From Vanilla planifolia (lineage: Eukaryota; Streptophyta; Magnoliopsida; Asparagales; Orchidaceae), in the NCBI GenBank assembly GCA_023846275.1, contig CM043865.1, positions 35,354,412-35,418,411 on the forward strand: DNA of 64,000 bases, read 5' to 3'. Positions 26,200-47,285 of this stretch are shown here, in pieces. The notes under the pieces were generated by a model. It made no database searches, had not been told where the DNA came from, and was given only the letters and a program-made list of their open reading frames with translations. Each line of letters begins with the position of its first letter. Position 1 is the first letter of the stretch. A program made the position numbers and the translations under genes.

Positions 26200-27330
26200 T
26201 CATAAAAATTATTTAAGAGTTTTTAAATAAAAGACTTATATGACCTAACATATTACTTTAGAAAATATCTATACTATTTATGAAAAAGAAAGATAACGTT
26301 TTAAGAATATGTACTAATTATAAAAGAAATTAATAAGGTTGTTATTAAAAAAATTTTATCAAGAATTGATGATTTATGTTATCAATTTCAATGAGTAATA
26401 GTATTTTCTATGATTGGCTTAATATTAGGTTACCATTAACTTAGAATTAAAAAGAATGATATTTTTAAAATTGCTTTTAAAATGGGATATGAATAATATG
26501 AGTTTTTAGTATTATCATTTGGATTGGCAAATTGTCTTATGACATTCATGAACTTAACGAATAGAGTTTTCAAAATTATTTAGATGAATTTGTTATAGTA
26601 TTATTTATTATATTTTGATTTACTTAAAGTCCAAAGAAAAACATTCTAATTATTTACATAATATTGTAAATATTAAGAGAAAATTAGTATATGCAAAATT
26701 TTCTAAATATAAGTTTTGGTTATCAACGATAATATTTTTTTTAGTCATGATGTTAATGGCGAGGAAATTTCTTTGATCTTGAAAAAATTTCTCCAATCAT
26801 TAAAATTCATCATCTTAATAATCATAATAAATTTGGAATTAAGAAGAGTAAGTAGTCACTTTAAAATTAAAGAAAGAGAAGCAAAGAAAATATCCTTACT
26901 TATCTAAATTTTGGAAACAAAATTCTGATAAGGAACGTGTAATTAAAACATTTCAAAAGATATGAGAATTTGTTTAAGTAATTATTTTGGTGAATTTAAA
27001 AATAATTGTCACATAATATGATAACCAAGGAGATTGCTGTGTATATGGAGGGAGTAAAAATATAAAAAACTTTAAAGGAAAGCAAATTTATTAATTTATG
27101 ATTTAATGTGTTATCAATATTTTAGTAAAATTTGTAACATTACTCAAAAAAAGATTATCAGTCTTAAAAGATGGGACATGAACTTCAAATAATGAAGTAT
27201 TATTTGTTAAGATGTGCCTTGATCATAGTGAAACTTATAAAAAAATTATTTTAATATATGTTAGATTTTTGGAATAAATATTATTAAAGAAACATCAAAT
27301 GTTATAAAAAAACATTTATGAAAAGTAAAT
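26200..27330 (+). mobile_element. Ty3/Gypsy pol fossil (reverse transcriptase to integrase)
   Basis: Forward-strand pieces follow the order of a Gypsy polyprotein. The KKKDNVLRM-like stretch lies near 26285-26310, then KVVIKK..RIDDLC and a YQFLVLSFGLAN-like block (26340-26540). The LRENQL..FSK-like block and a FFSHDVNGEEIS stretch (FLGHVVSxxGI in intact relatives) lie at 26670-26780, and a weaker integrase zinc-finger-like part near 27030-27130. The middle (RNase H) is largely missing. Many interruptions, no open frame, old. It is a separate copy from the one near 4 kb, to judge by its different preserved parts and spacing. Confidence 0.65.
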
Positions 27331-29321
27331 AGAGTATATTATTTTAAATGTTGTCAAAGAATTTTTAAAAATCATTTAAATTAAAAATTTCAAAAAATAT
27401 GCATGAATAAAATTTTAATTAAATCTTAATTAATTTTTATTTTTCTAAATTTTAAATCCCAAATGGCACCAATGAATCACAAGTGGCACAAAATAGTAAA
27501 ACAATGCTAATCGTCATCAATCCCAAGCGATAAAGAGGTGGATAGGCATAGTTCAAAGGAAAACATTTGAGCATGATCTTTTGTAACAAAATAGGCATTG
27601 GGAATTATACTATTTGGTGTAACTTATAAAATGAGTTTATGTTATTATATGAGGGAGTTTGGATAAAACTTTAAGTGGATTGAGAGAGGAGAAAAGAAGT
27701 GTTGTAGAAATCATGCAAGAAGAGAGAAGGAAAAGAAATAACTTGTTTTTGAAGAGCTAAGATGGGAAACCTTGAAAAATTCCATCCATATAGGAAAGAG
27801 AAAAATCTGAGAAAAGAGAACCTGGCCTTCGAAACATTCATGAGGATGTACATGCAAAATTCCTAAAGCATAATCACTACAATGAGGAATTGACATATGC
27901 AAACTATATATTGCATGGTGAATTTGCCTTGTTGCATGACACAATGCAAGTAAATGTCTTCTTTATGTTATGATTAAATTACAAAACATACAATAAATTT
28001 GAAATTTTTGTTAAGAAAAATTGATATAACTCTTTTTGTAATTGTTGATATATGATTGGCCTTCTATATAAATGAATTTGAAATTCTTTATGGAATAGAC
28101 GTGCTATAATGTAATTACTTGTGGTGATGTTTGAAATTCATTGGTATTTAAACAATACTCATTTGAAATTACTACAAAAAAACTACAATTATTTATCATT
28201 AAATTCTATCATGCTAAATTTTGTTGGTTATTTGCATATGACATTAATTATAATTGGTAAGGTTACACAAAAATAGAGAAAAAGAACATGATAGTTTGAA
28301 AATGCATAAATAATGTTTTTTTAAGACAAAAGATTAAAGTTAATCTTCTATAAATAAGGGTTTATAAAAATCATAAAAAAAAACCCTAAAAGAAAATGGA
28401 TTTAAATATCAAGAAAGGTGTTGCCCAATTTGAAAAATAACATATAAGAGTGTACCTAAATATAGAAAAAAAGAACAAAAGATATAACCAATATAGAAAA
28501 TCGCTTGTTAATGTGCATTTAATAATATTTTTGATCATTGGGTCCTAAAAAAAGGTTTAATAAAATCAAAAAAGAGTTCGTTAATATAATAACCATAACA
28601 TTGGGTATAACAAAAAATAGTTTTGTATTGATTTTTAAACATAAATTATATAGTAATAAGAAGATTTTCTAACATAAGAATTTCATAAAATAATTATTTC
28701 AAAAAATAGAGTGGCTCCCAAAAAGGGAGACCATGTCTATTATCTCTATTCTTTACCAATTAGAGTGTATCAATTGTAAGAATTCGAAGCAATGACTCTT
28801 CTCCCATTGATTTGCTCAAGAGCTATTTATTCTACTAAAGTTCTCTTTGCATTTACTTTGCATGTTCAACTTCTCGGCCTATCTTTTTTCTCTCAGTTGT
28901 TACTAAATAATAATAAACAGATTAAATCTTGGTCTTGCCTTCTAGCAATTGGCCACAATCACACATGTGTCAAATATCGGATTTTTACCCAAAGTCCAAT
29001 ACCACCCAAGCACTCTTTGATGAACTTTCTTAGCATTGATGTCAACATATTTACTAGGCCTTTTCAAGCATAGTCCACGTCAGAGATATAATATTATATA
29101 AATGCTTCGGAAGAAGTGAATTCAATAATACACATAAACCCGGGCTAAGTATTGTAATAATTCGCCCATCTCCGCAAGTTGCTCTAACCCGATCCACTTG
29201 AACATAATTAAGATATTATAATTAAGAACAATTTACTTCGCAAGCGCCAAATGTTGTGCAAAAAATTAACGAAAAAAGACAAATACGCCAGCCTGCAAGC
29301 CCATTCAGCGACAACAGAACT
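27331..29321. other. Intergenic DNA and 3' flank of the BAHD gene
   Basis: AT-rich up to about 28780; 28790-29320 has higher GC and includes the 3' UTR of the acyltransferase (transcribed leftwards). A plus-strand frame of 93 codons starting with ATG at 28792 has no recognised domain and I do not call it. Confidence 0.45.
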
Positions 29322-30686
29322 TCAATCGGATTCGGCCAGCTCAGCAACAAAGCTACCAACCAACAACTCCATCTCCCTCGCCGGGAGGGCGATACCCACC
29401 TCGATCCCACCATCCACCTCCCCGCTGTCCGCCAGTGAAAGCGCCCCCGTCTTCTCAATCGACACCAACTCCACCTTCGTCGGCCTACCCCACCCGAACT
29501 CCACCCCGTACAAACCCAACTTCGGCGATCCCGCCACCGTAAGCGCCCTCGCTTCGGCGTACTCCTTCATCGACCTCACCCAATTCTCAACCTCCTCAAA
29601 CACTCCTGTCTCCAAACCTCGTATCACTTCCCATACCGCTTCCGCCGCCGCCGCCGCCCCTCTCTCGCCCACCAACTCCTCCTTCCGCATCTCCACGAAG
29701 CAAATCCCCAAGCAGTTCCCGAAGTAAGCAGCCGGGATGGCCGGCCGCAGCCGCGGTCGGCACCCCGTCACGAACCCGAACCGCTCCTTCCTCCCATTCG
29801 TTTCAACCCGCGCGCGCGCGAGGCTCGCCCACGTGAGCCCACACGCGAGCGCGTACGGTGAGCACCGCGTGACCGTGCGCCGACCAAGCCGGCGGATCTC
29901 ATCCGGCCCCAAAACGAAGGTCGCTCGCACCACGTTGGGCATGCAGGAAAGATCCCATACCGCCAAGCTCCTCTCGATTTTGAGCTCCTTCATGTCTTTG
30001 ATGAAGAGGCCTCCCAATCCCCTGGCGTCGGATATCAGCGCGCGGTCGAAACAGGGCTGGGGGAGAAGGGAGAGCGCCGTGTTGTCGCCTAATTTGGAAA
30101 TGGCGGCCCAAATCTTCATGAAATGGGTGTAGCTGGAGCCGTCGGCAGCTGCGTGGTGGAGAGTGGTGCCGATGGCGATGCCGTAGTTGGGAAAAAGAGT
30201 GACCTGAACAGAAAGAATTGCCTCTTCGGGAAGCAAGGGAAGGAGAGGGTGGAAACGGGCTGCGGCGCGGGGGTGGTTGGAGGAGAGCTCGTAGAAGTTG
30301 TCGGAACTAATGGCTGCGGTAACGGCAACGGTATCGGAGTCAGAGCAGTGGATGGAAGGAGGTTTGGTAGTGGACACTGTGAGCGAGCCGGCGAGCGGGT
30401 AGAAGAGGCGGAGGGCGATGGAAAGGGATTGCTTAAGTTTTGGGAGCTCGGAGTTGATGAGTTGGGTTTTGGTTATGGGGAGTTTGTAGAAGAAGAGGCG
30501 CTGCACCGGAGGAAAATGGAGGAAGAGGATGTCGAAGAAGGAGAGTGGGACGTAATGGAGGCGTGTTTCCCCGCAATTTCCACCTGCCGGCGAGATTCTG
30601 CATTTCTCCACCACCATGAGCTCATGGAGACGAGACATCTCGGAGCTCTGCTCGTGCAAGCAAGCTACCATTGCCCTCATATTCAT
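29322..30686 (-). CDS. BAHD acyltransferase, anthocyanin/malonyltransferase-like clade
   Basis: Intronless minus-strand gene, 454 codons from the first ATG (30686); further in-frame ATGs lie at 30680, 30671, 30638 and 30617. The ATG at 30638 gives 438 residues and the N terminus nearest to the family (VVEKCRISP about eight residues in). Numbered from 30638: the start of the fold carries PLSFFD and PPVQRLFFY; the catalytic HXXXD is H162-AAA-D166; YFGNC (305-309), typical of the anthocyanin/phenolic-glucoside acyltransferase clade, is intact; the C-terminal structural motif reads EFGWG (380-384) instead of DFGWG. Family knowledge: soluble cytosolic enzymes that move malonyl or hydroxycinnamoyl groups from CoA onto sugar hydroxyls of flavonoid or phenolic glucosides. 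The acyl donor and acceptor cannot be read from sequence. It is strongly GC-rich against AT-rich flanks. It looks intact and functional, subject to the D-to-E change. Confidence 0.92.
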   Translation of the reverse strand: MNMRAMVACLHEQSSEMSRLHELMVVEKCRISPAGGNCGETRLHYVPLSFFDILFLHFPPVQRLFFYKLPITKTQLINSELPKLKQSLSIALRLFYPLAGSLTVSTTKPPSIHCSDSDTVAVTAAISSDNFYELSSNHPRAAARFHPLLPLLPEEAILSVQVTLFPNYGIAIGTTLHHAAADGSSYTHFMKIWAAISKLGDNTALSLLPQPCFDRALISDARGLGGLFIKDMKELKIERSLAVWDLSCMPNVVRATFVLGPDEIRRLGRRTVTRCSPYALACGLTWASLARARVETNGRKERFGFVTGCRPRLRPAIPAAYFGNCLGICFVEMRKEELVGERGAAAAAEAVWEVIRGLETGVFEEVENWVRSMKEYAEARALTVAGSPKLGLYGVEFGWGRPTKVELVSIEKTGALSLADSGEVDGGIEVGIALPAREMELLVGSFVAELAESD

Positions 30687-30739
30687 GCTTCGGCTTTCTT
30701 TTACTTTTCTATATGAAAAATGTGTACGTGCGAGTGAAT

Positions 30740-30763
30740 TATATATATATATATATATATATA
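30740..30763 (-). promoter_or_regulatory. (TA)12 tract acting as probable TATA region of the BAHD gene
   Basis: A pure TA dinucleotide run lies 54-77 bases upstream of the first in-frame ATG of the acyltransferase (30686). A TATA box here would set transcription to start about 25-35 bases downstream, near 30705-30730, leaving a very short leader. No better TATA-like sequence is visible close by. This is inferred from position alone; the run is also simply a microsatellite that may vary in length between individuals. Confidence 0.4.
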
Positions 30764-33700
30764 CGGGCCCAAAGCTGGCATGTACGTTATACGTACCCAA
30801 GATGCTCAGATAATTGTTTCTATGTACGACGTTGTTGTTAGTTGTTTGCTAGCAGGGGCAATTGATGCGCTCGATTTATTTATAATTATGAGTTTTTTTT
30901 TAAAAAAGAAGATTTTTGCGAAGAAAAATTAAATTTTCATAAAAAACATTTTAAAAAAATAAAATTTAAAAGCATTTAAACAAAAACAATTTGAAATGTG
31001 TTGCACATATAGGGCTTAAAAATATAGTAATAAGAAAACTATTATCATTTGCTTGCTTAAATTATGTAATAGAACAAATTATGTTAAGTATTATGTAATA
31101 TAGTACTTAATTATGCAAAACTTGTTAATATATTGTTTATATTTTTTAATAGTAAAAATAAGATTAATTATAACATCGACATCAACATTGAGTTGAATTC
31201 CACAAAAATCTTTTTTTTGTAGTGTTTATTGGGAAAAAAGATCATGTCAAAAAACGTAATCCACATATAAAATTAAACTAGAATCCAAGATCTATCATAT
31301 TAATTTGACAATTGCAATTCACCAAAAAGTGCATTTGGCAATTTTCTTGAAAGAGAGAGATGAGAAAGTTAGTTTCTGAGTAATGAATCCAACATTTGCA
31401 AAAGCTTTTTTTAATTTTTATTAATCTAATCAGTTGGTGCAAAATATTTTATTTCAAATTTATTTATGTTTTCATTAACTTTTGTTTATTTTTTAGAGAA
31501 ATATTACGTAAAAGTGTAATTTTGTATTAAAGACATAATGTATGATATATCATCTACATAAAGAAAATATTTCGAGTTTCATTTTTTGCAAATGATTAAT
31601 GTATGTTTTTGACTAACTTGATCTTGATCTATCAATTTTAGAAATCATTAATTTCAATAGTAGTTTGAATTTATCAAAACTAGCCAAGAGTTTTTACTTA
31701 CTCCTTGGTAATCTTCCCACCAACCATCTAGTTGTTTCTTGACCAATCCCCAAATAATTTTTTAGAAGTTATTTGAACAAATCCTGAAGTTATGTCTAAA
31801 TCCTATTAAAGTAGAGTAGTTCTTGACAATACATTTTTAAAATATTCACATGACTTTTTATATAAGAGACTTACAATACGTTACATTGAAATGTAATATG
31901 TCAAGTCAGACGTACCTTTTGTCAACCAAATGGATTGTAAGCTATGATTTTGGTATACAGTTATGTTGAGTTGAAGCATAGTATGCTACGGTTGAACATG
32001 CTGCATGTTAATTATGATGCATGATATGTTTGAGCAAGAATTTAAGAAATAATATTTTGCAAATTGTTAAGCAATTATGTTGTAACTATAAAAATAAATA
32101 TATGATAATAATGCGTTGTATAATTTTATTATGTAAGATGAAAAATAATCTTGAAAATGAATATCTTTATAAATTCAAGTAAACAAAACAATTATATAAG
32201 AACACATTATTATTATATTTTTCTTGATATATAAATTATATTCTTAGACATCATCATGACAAGTAGCATGTGGTTTGTATGATATATAGCATATTTTACT
32301 ACTATGTCTTTAGTATTACGTGCATTATATCTAATAATATTTTACACATTTGATAATTGATGAATTATTAAAATAAAATATAAGAGATTTGATAGAATAA
32401 TATATGATAATAAGATTCATGGAATGAGATTTATAAGATTATATGATATGTAAAATATGGGTTTCTTTGAGAAATTATCTTAAGGTTTAAGATAATATCT
32501 CTAATCTTCTTAGAGAGTTATTGACTATTAAAAGAATTATATTGAGCTATAGATGTATATTCATACAAATCCTTAAAAGGAGAGACACATTTTGATAGAA
32601 AAAAGATAAAACATAAGTGGTCAAGATAATACATCTCAAGGAAGATTTGAGGCATTACGCATGGCTTTGATAATTAGGAATGTAAGAATCTTTATTAATG
32701 GTTTATATAGGGCGATAAATATTGATTATATGGCTTAATAAGGAGAAATTTGTGATATGATTTGACCTCTATGGATTTTATGGCTTGTGTATTTTGTTGG
32801 ATAGCATTATTCTCATTCTATATTTTGATTTATTTTGAAAATTCTTCACTAGTATTTCATATAAGATGATCTATGTGGTTATTAATATCATACCTTGATG
32901 TGATAGGATGTCAATAATTTTTTTATTATTACCTATAAATATATGTCCATGGATATAATATGTGATATGTTTGAGAGTAAAAATAACATTATTAAGAGAA
33001 ATAATATTTTAAGCACTTCTTTTTTATGTTTCTTTTCAAATTTGCTAAAAAATTCCCTAGTATCCCATGGTGTGCATCCCATGTAATTGAAAATTTTGTC
33101 GAAAAGATATGCTGAGCCTCAATCATAATTTTAATAGACAAAATAAAACAATAATTACATATAAATTATTATAGCATTTGGGTCATGTAATATGCAAAGG
33201 TTATGATCATAAACAATATTAACATCATGCTATATCAAATGATATGCATAAATAAACATTCATATGTGTTTGTGAATTTATCATCATTTTCTTATTTAAC
33301 AAGATCTTGCTCAAGAGTTATTTTTCTCTTAACCAAGTGTTTGTGATGATGTGATTAAATCATGTTTACTAAATTTTCTTAAGAAAGCTAATAGATTTCC
33401 TTCAATTTTAACAAATCCTTGAAATAATTGAAACCTAAACTCCATTCCCTATCTTCTTAGATAACAAGTAAAAATTTCTTTCACATTGTCTTATATAGTC
33501 TTGTTTTTACTTTTACTTCTTTCATGAGCTTTCAAGTTCTTTCTTTCTACATTACTACTAGCCACTTTATTTTATATGACTTTATCCTACATTTTATTCA
33601 CATGGCCTAGATCATTATATAACCCTTTTATTTACATGATTTGCTCAATCATTAAAAAAATTAAAACCCAATAATATACACATATATCTTGAAATATTGA

Positions 33701-34182
33701 GTCACATCAAAGTATATAGAAAATCTAAAAAAAACAAACTCAATAATTAAGCAATAATGACAAAACATATCATTAAAACCCCTCCTTCTTGACATACTAT
33801 TGAAATAACAAGATAATAGCTATACACAACATACCTTAAAGTTTACAAAATATCCAACAAACTTTGAAATAGAAGTTTTATTCCATATTTTAATTTAAAT
33901 ATGAAATAAGTCTAGAATCCACCCCCATACAAATTTCTTTGCATAGAGCTCAATATAAAACACTCTTTTAAGATCCTATGGCACATGATACTAGGTACCC
34001 TTAATTTTTTATAAACATGTATCTAACCTATAATATAAATAAATAATGAGAAAAAAATACTAAAAAAAGAAATAATTATTGACAATAAAGTAATATTAAA
34101 TTTAATAAATAACATGTAAATAAAGAATATGAGAAAAAATAAGTATACATGATATTATAGAAACACTCAAAATATGATACAA
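30764..34182. other. AT-rich intergenic DNA upstream of the BAHD gene
   Basis: The first ~100 bases may be BAHD promoter. No other supported gene, RNA gene or protein fossil. Confidence 0.5.
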
Positions 34183-43128
<8,946 letters not shown>

Positions 43129-43800
43129 TGTTTCGTGCTAAGGAAATCTCACAAGAGGGGGGTGATTGTGTATTTAAAATTTTATGAATTTTGAAATTAA
43201 ACTTAAAAACCTTTAAATAAGAGTAAAGAGAGTTGAACACACAAATTTTTAAGTGGTTCGACTCAAAACCGAGTCTACGTCCACCCTCAACCGGTGTTGG
43301 GAAAAATCCACTAAATGCACCGATTACAAGTGAGGTTTTTCGTATGGTTCACCTCAAACCTACTTGGGATTTTTACTATGGCTAATCCCAAACCTACTTG
43401 AGTTTTTGCCGGGCTCAACTCAAACCTAGGGCTTTAGCACTACTGCCGGGATGCCCTTGCCCCAAAACGAAAAGTACAACGATTGGCAAAAAACTTAAGA
43501 GAAATAGGAGAAAAAAGGAGGCACACACAATCGACAAATTAGATGGATAAAAATTGAGAAATAATTGAAAAACCTCTAATTCCAATAGCCTTCTTGCCGC
43601 TTTGCTTTTTGAGCTTGGATGCACCGTTTTTGCTTGAGTGCTAGAATTTTGAGATCTGAAATCTTTGAAAAATTTAGCAAAGGTTAAACTAAAAAATACA
43701 TCAATTTTCCCTATTTATAGAGCTCAAATTTGAGCTCTAAAAACACCCCCAACGGCTCAAAAAATTCATTAGCCGTTTGGGCAACGAACGGAAAGCAGCC

Positions 43801-44015
43801 ACCGTTCGATCCAGGCCCAAAAACGAACGGCGCAGATTGATTTAGGCATTTTAGTGTTCGGGCTTAATCCAGAGCGTTGGATCCGAGCACGTAATCGAAC
43901 GGCACGGATTAAATCTCGTGATTACCGTTTACGCGATTTAATCCCGTGCGTAGGATCCGGGCACAAAGATGAACGACACAGATTTTACCTTACAGGATGA
44001 ATCCTGTGCGTTGGA
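43801..44015. repeat. Tandem ~60-74 bp repeats in the U3 of the 43-44 kb LTR
   Basis: Three to four imperfect units begin at about 43801, 43871, 43945 and 44005, each with a GCGTTGGATCCGGGCAC-like head, an ACGAACGGCACGGATT-like middle and an AATCC end. They lie upstream of the LTR's own TATA box on the minus strand, where LTR enhancer repeats usually sit. Confidence 0.75.
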
Positions 44016-44073
44016 TCCGGGCTGGCTTGATCTGAGCCATTGGATCCCGCGAAGGTTGAAACTGGGATTTTTA

Positions 44074-44115
44074 GTCCCACATTGCGTATGCGAAAGTGTT
44101 GGAGCACTATATAAG
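44074..44115 (+). promoter_or_regulatory. snRNA-type USE plus TATA, Pol III-like spacing
   Basis: GTCCCACATTG (44074-44084) matches the plant snRNA upstream sequence element RTCCCACATCG at 10 of 11 positions. TATATAAG follows at 44108-44115, exactly 23 bases after it; in plants about 23-24 bases marks Pol III and about 33-34 Pol II snRNA genes. A start would fall near 44138. GGTTCGGGTT at 44189 resembles a box B. The RNA downstream is not U3, U6 or any other that I recognise. It points opposite to the LTR that contains it. Confidence 0.45.
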
Positions 44116-44204
44116 AAATACACCCTGTTTACATTGCGAGCCTCTTTAGGGTTGGCTCCCCCCTTCCTTGACCAGGACTTGATCACCTGGTTCGGGTTGA
44201 CTTA

Positions 44205-44370
44205 GCCAGTCATTGTTCATTGACTGTTGACCGCGCTGTAGTTTGACCTAGCCGAGCTCCTCTCGACGAGATTTGGGCGGGCTTTGCTTAGCCAGGCACT
44301 GTTGATTTGACCGTTGACCAGCGCTAGCCGAGCTCCTCTCGGCGGGCTTTAGGCGGGCTTGGCTCGGCCT
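44205..44370. repeat. Tandem repeat, period about 76-85 bp, two copies
   Basis: AGCCAGTCATTGTT..TTGACC..AGCCGAGCTCCTCTCG from about 44205 recurs from about 44290; the GCCGAGCTCCTCTCG word is at 44251 and 44327. It lies inside the LTR-like block. Confidence 0.7.
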
Positions 44371-44526
44371 TCTCGGGTCAACCAAATTTTTATTTTTAAA
44401 TTAAATTTTTAATTTCTAAAAAACCTAGATGGGCTGTTTTCGCGCCGGGTCGACCCGCCCATTGCTACAGTGCATTTTCCTGAGACTTCAGCTGTTTTAG
44501 GGTATTTTTGACGAATTTTTGTGCCA

Positions 44527-47150
44527 AAAATTTGAATATAAGTGTATAAAGACAATTTTATATTCTTATAGTATTATAAGTTATTTAAATAGCTATGAAA
44601 AGAAATTCATGAAAAACAATAAGCAATATTAAAAAATTAAATACCAATGTCTATACATTTTGTCAAATCTAATTGGCCCAAAAATCAAAATTCAGTATTA
44701 AATAACTTTATAATATTTTTAAATGTTAATACTACTAGTGTGCCTCATAATCTCAAAGTTTGGACATATCAAATTCAAGAGAAATAAAAAGAAATTCAAT
44801 TATAAAAAATATTGTGTATGTCTCAAATTTCCTTGAAGTATACCATGACCTCAAGGCCCTTAGAGACCATTATTTTAGACATCTAAAATACATGACTTGA
44901 TTTAATTAATTAATAACAATTTTACTTAAAATCAAGTCCAAATAAAATATACAAATTTATGCTTGACTCATCAAACACAAGGGTGTAACATATCACAATT
45001 AGAGTATAAGAGAGTGCCCTCATAAATTAAAAAATCAAAACACCCCTACATCTTAAACTAATAAAATAAATAAAATCAAATAAAAAATAATTCAAATATA
45101 TAAGTGTTTAGAAACAAATATGGAAATAACCTTAAGTCTTATAACCGATACTCACACAAGCTAACAATGAGTTAGAGTTTTTCAAAAATTATTCAAAGTC
45201 CTTTTCTTTGTTTTTTTTTTTTTTTTGGCTCTTATTTGGCTCTATATGTATTTCAGATCAAACCTAGAAATCTTAGTTTATAATCATCCTCACTTAATAA
45301 AACACATGATAATTAAATCTATAAGGAAATTAAGCACTATCATACTAGTAAAAATATAGAAATCTCTTCATAACTATCATAAAGAGATATCTAAATATGG
45401 GATTGAAAGAAGAAAACATGAATAAAATGACGAAAGTTGTCTAATTTAAAAGATCTCTCTTCATGTTATGAGCTTTTATAAAAGTTAAGGAACAAAATTT
45501 GGCTACATAATAACCAAATAGGAAAAAATAAGTATAAAATAATTCTAAGTCATTAATCTAGGTAGTTAATGCATTTCTTTTGTTACTTTGTTTGAGAACC
45601 CGTAGTGTTTTCCATGCAAATATCAAAGGAAACCCATACGAAACAAAATAATAAGTGACACAAAAAGGGTCGGTGATGTGGTCAAATTCAAGGTGATTCA
45701 TTGGGTAATGTCAAGTTAGGGATAATATGAGATCTTATGAAATGCTTTAGTTGACGAAGTTCATATGCACAAGAATTTATATATGATCATAAAAAGTGCA
45801 AATGAATGTTTGCCATCATTTGAAGCATAGATTATTCTTTGTGTTGTGATCATCTTTAAGAAGTTGAGTCTGGATAGGAAGTAAATGTCTTATCTTTAAC
45901 TATTAGATTTGTTACATCAGTTAGAAGTCTATTTGATGTCTATATTAGGGTTCTTTTTAAATTCTTCTTTTTTATAATTCTTCATGCCTATTTGTAGCAT
46001 AAAAATGAAGTTATATTTTATATTATTATCTTTATCTTATCAAAGGGGTTCTTTATTGAATTTAATAAGATTTTCTTTGATAATTTCATTCCTACTTATT
46101 TTTAAATTTAGATATTAGGTTATTTTTTGACATAAGGCATAAGATACATACATTATTGTATAAACTCGTATCTAAAATTGCTATATTCATTCACTTTTGG
46201 CTTAGTAACATAACTAAGTTTCTATTAGGAGAGTTGATGTTTTAATGACACAAAACATCATTAAACTATTATTATCCATCTAACCATTTTTTTAATAAGA
46301 TAGAAAATTAAAGAATAAGTGCATAATAAAAAGATAATGAGGACACAAAAATCACAAATAGAGACCTCACAATGAAACAAGTTCTTTAATGTTAACAAAA
46401 TAAAGCCACAAAATTAAAATAAAATATAAACATAACAAAAAATCTTAATATAAAACCAAATAAAATATGTGTATAACTAAAATTGTTATGCCATCAAAAC
46501 AACAAAACCTAACTCCAACAAAATGTTACCACTCTCATATCTCATAGTGTTATCTTCTTTTATAATATCAAAATCTCTAATTCTGTGTAATGAATGCATG
46601 ACTTATCATATAAGTAGTAGAGAAATTTTATAGATTTCAATAAATAAATCTAATGAGATAATATAATATAAAAATAATAATAATATAAAAAATATCTAAT
46701 AATAAATCATATGAACAAGTTAAAAATCATATGATAAACTATAATGGTAAACTATATAAATAAGTCCATAACCATACCTCAAGCTATGTACATACCAAAA
46801 GAAAGCTAGATGAAATGTGAATGCTACTTTTTGTTTTATTTTAGTTTCTAATATTTCATATGAATATTGGACTTAATTTTCTACGAACTATTATTCTTTC
46901 TAGATCTAATAATAATTATATCAATTAATGACCTATCGCAAGCATCTATCCAATCTATCCAAATCAAAGGCTATACTAATATTCAATTAAAAGATCAATA
47001 TCTTATGACCCAACACATTGCTTATAGTGCCCATTAGATAGATATGGTTTGAAGACTCATACCATGCGATCCATTATGCCAAGCCTAATGTCATTTATAT
47101 GTATATACATAAACACACACACACAAACACATATACACATATATATTACG
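44527..47150. other. AT-rich intergenic DNA
   Basis: No supported gene. Purely AT-rich up to a short CA-rich run at 47110-47142. Confidence 0.5.
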
Positions 47151-47229
47151 TATTCCAACAATATAAATAATGTCATATATTAAACAAACATGTCAATACA
47201 CATCTCACTATTGGTGGTATTTCTTTTTG

Positions 47230-47285
<56 letters not shown>

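Larger units (their letters stand above)
43129..44526 (-). mobile_element. Solo-LTR-like relic, Ty1/Copia (SIRE/Maximus-like)
   Basis: A sharply bounded GC-rich block of about 1.4 kb with TG at one end and CA at the other. On the minus strand it has a good TATA box (CTATAAATAG, 43711-43720) and, near its 3' end, an ATCACCCCCCTCTTG run like that found at the end of SIRE/Maximus Copia LTRs. No primer-binding site, gag or pol adjoins it and I see no clear target-site duplication, so it looks like a solo LTR. Its U3 has tandem repeats (43801-44010). Sharper and less AT-rich than the other fossils, hence probably younger. Confidence 0.6.

Noticed and set aside
28792-29073. 93-codon ATG frame next to the BAHD gene
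   Set aside because: No domain, no codon bias like the true genes, and it lies in the expected 3' flank of the acyltransferase.
29251-30813. Several long open frames on the plus strand across the acyltransferase
   Set aside because: They are antisense shadows of the GC-rich BAHD gene; only the minus-strand frame has family motifs.
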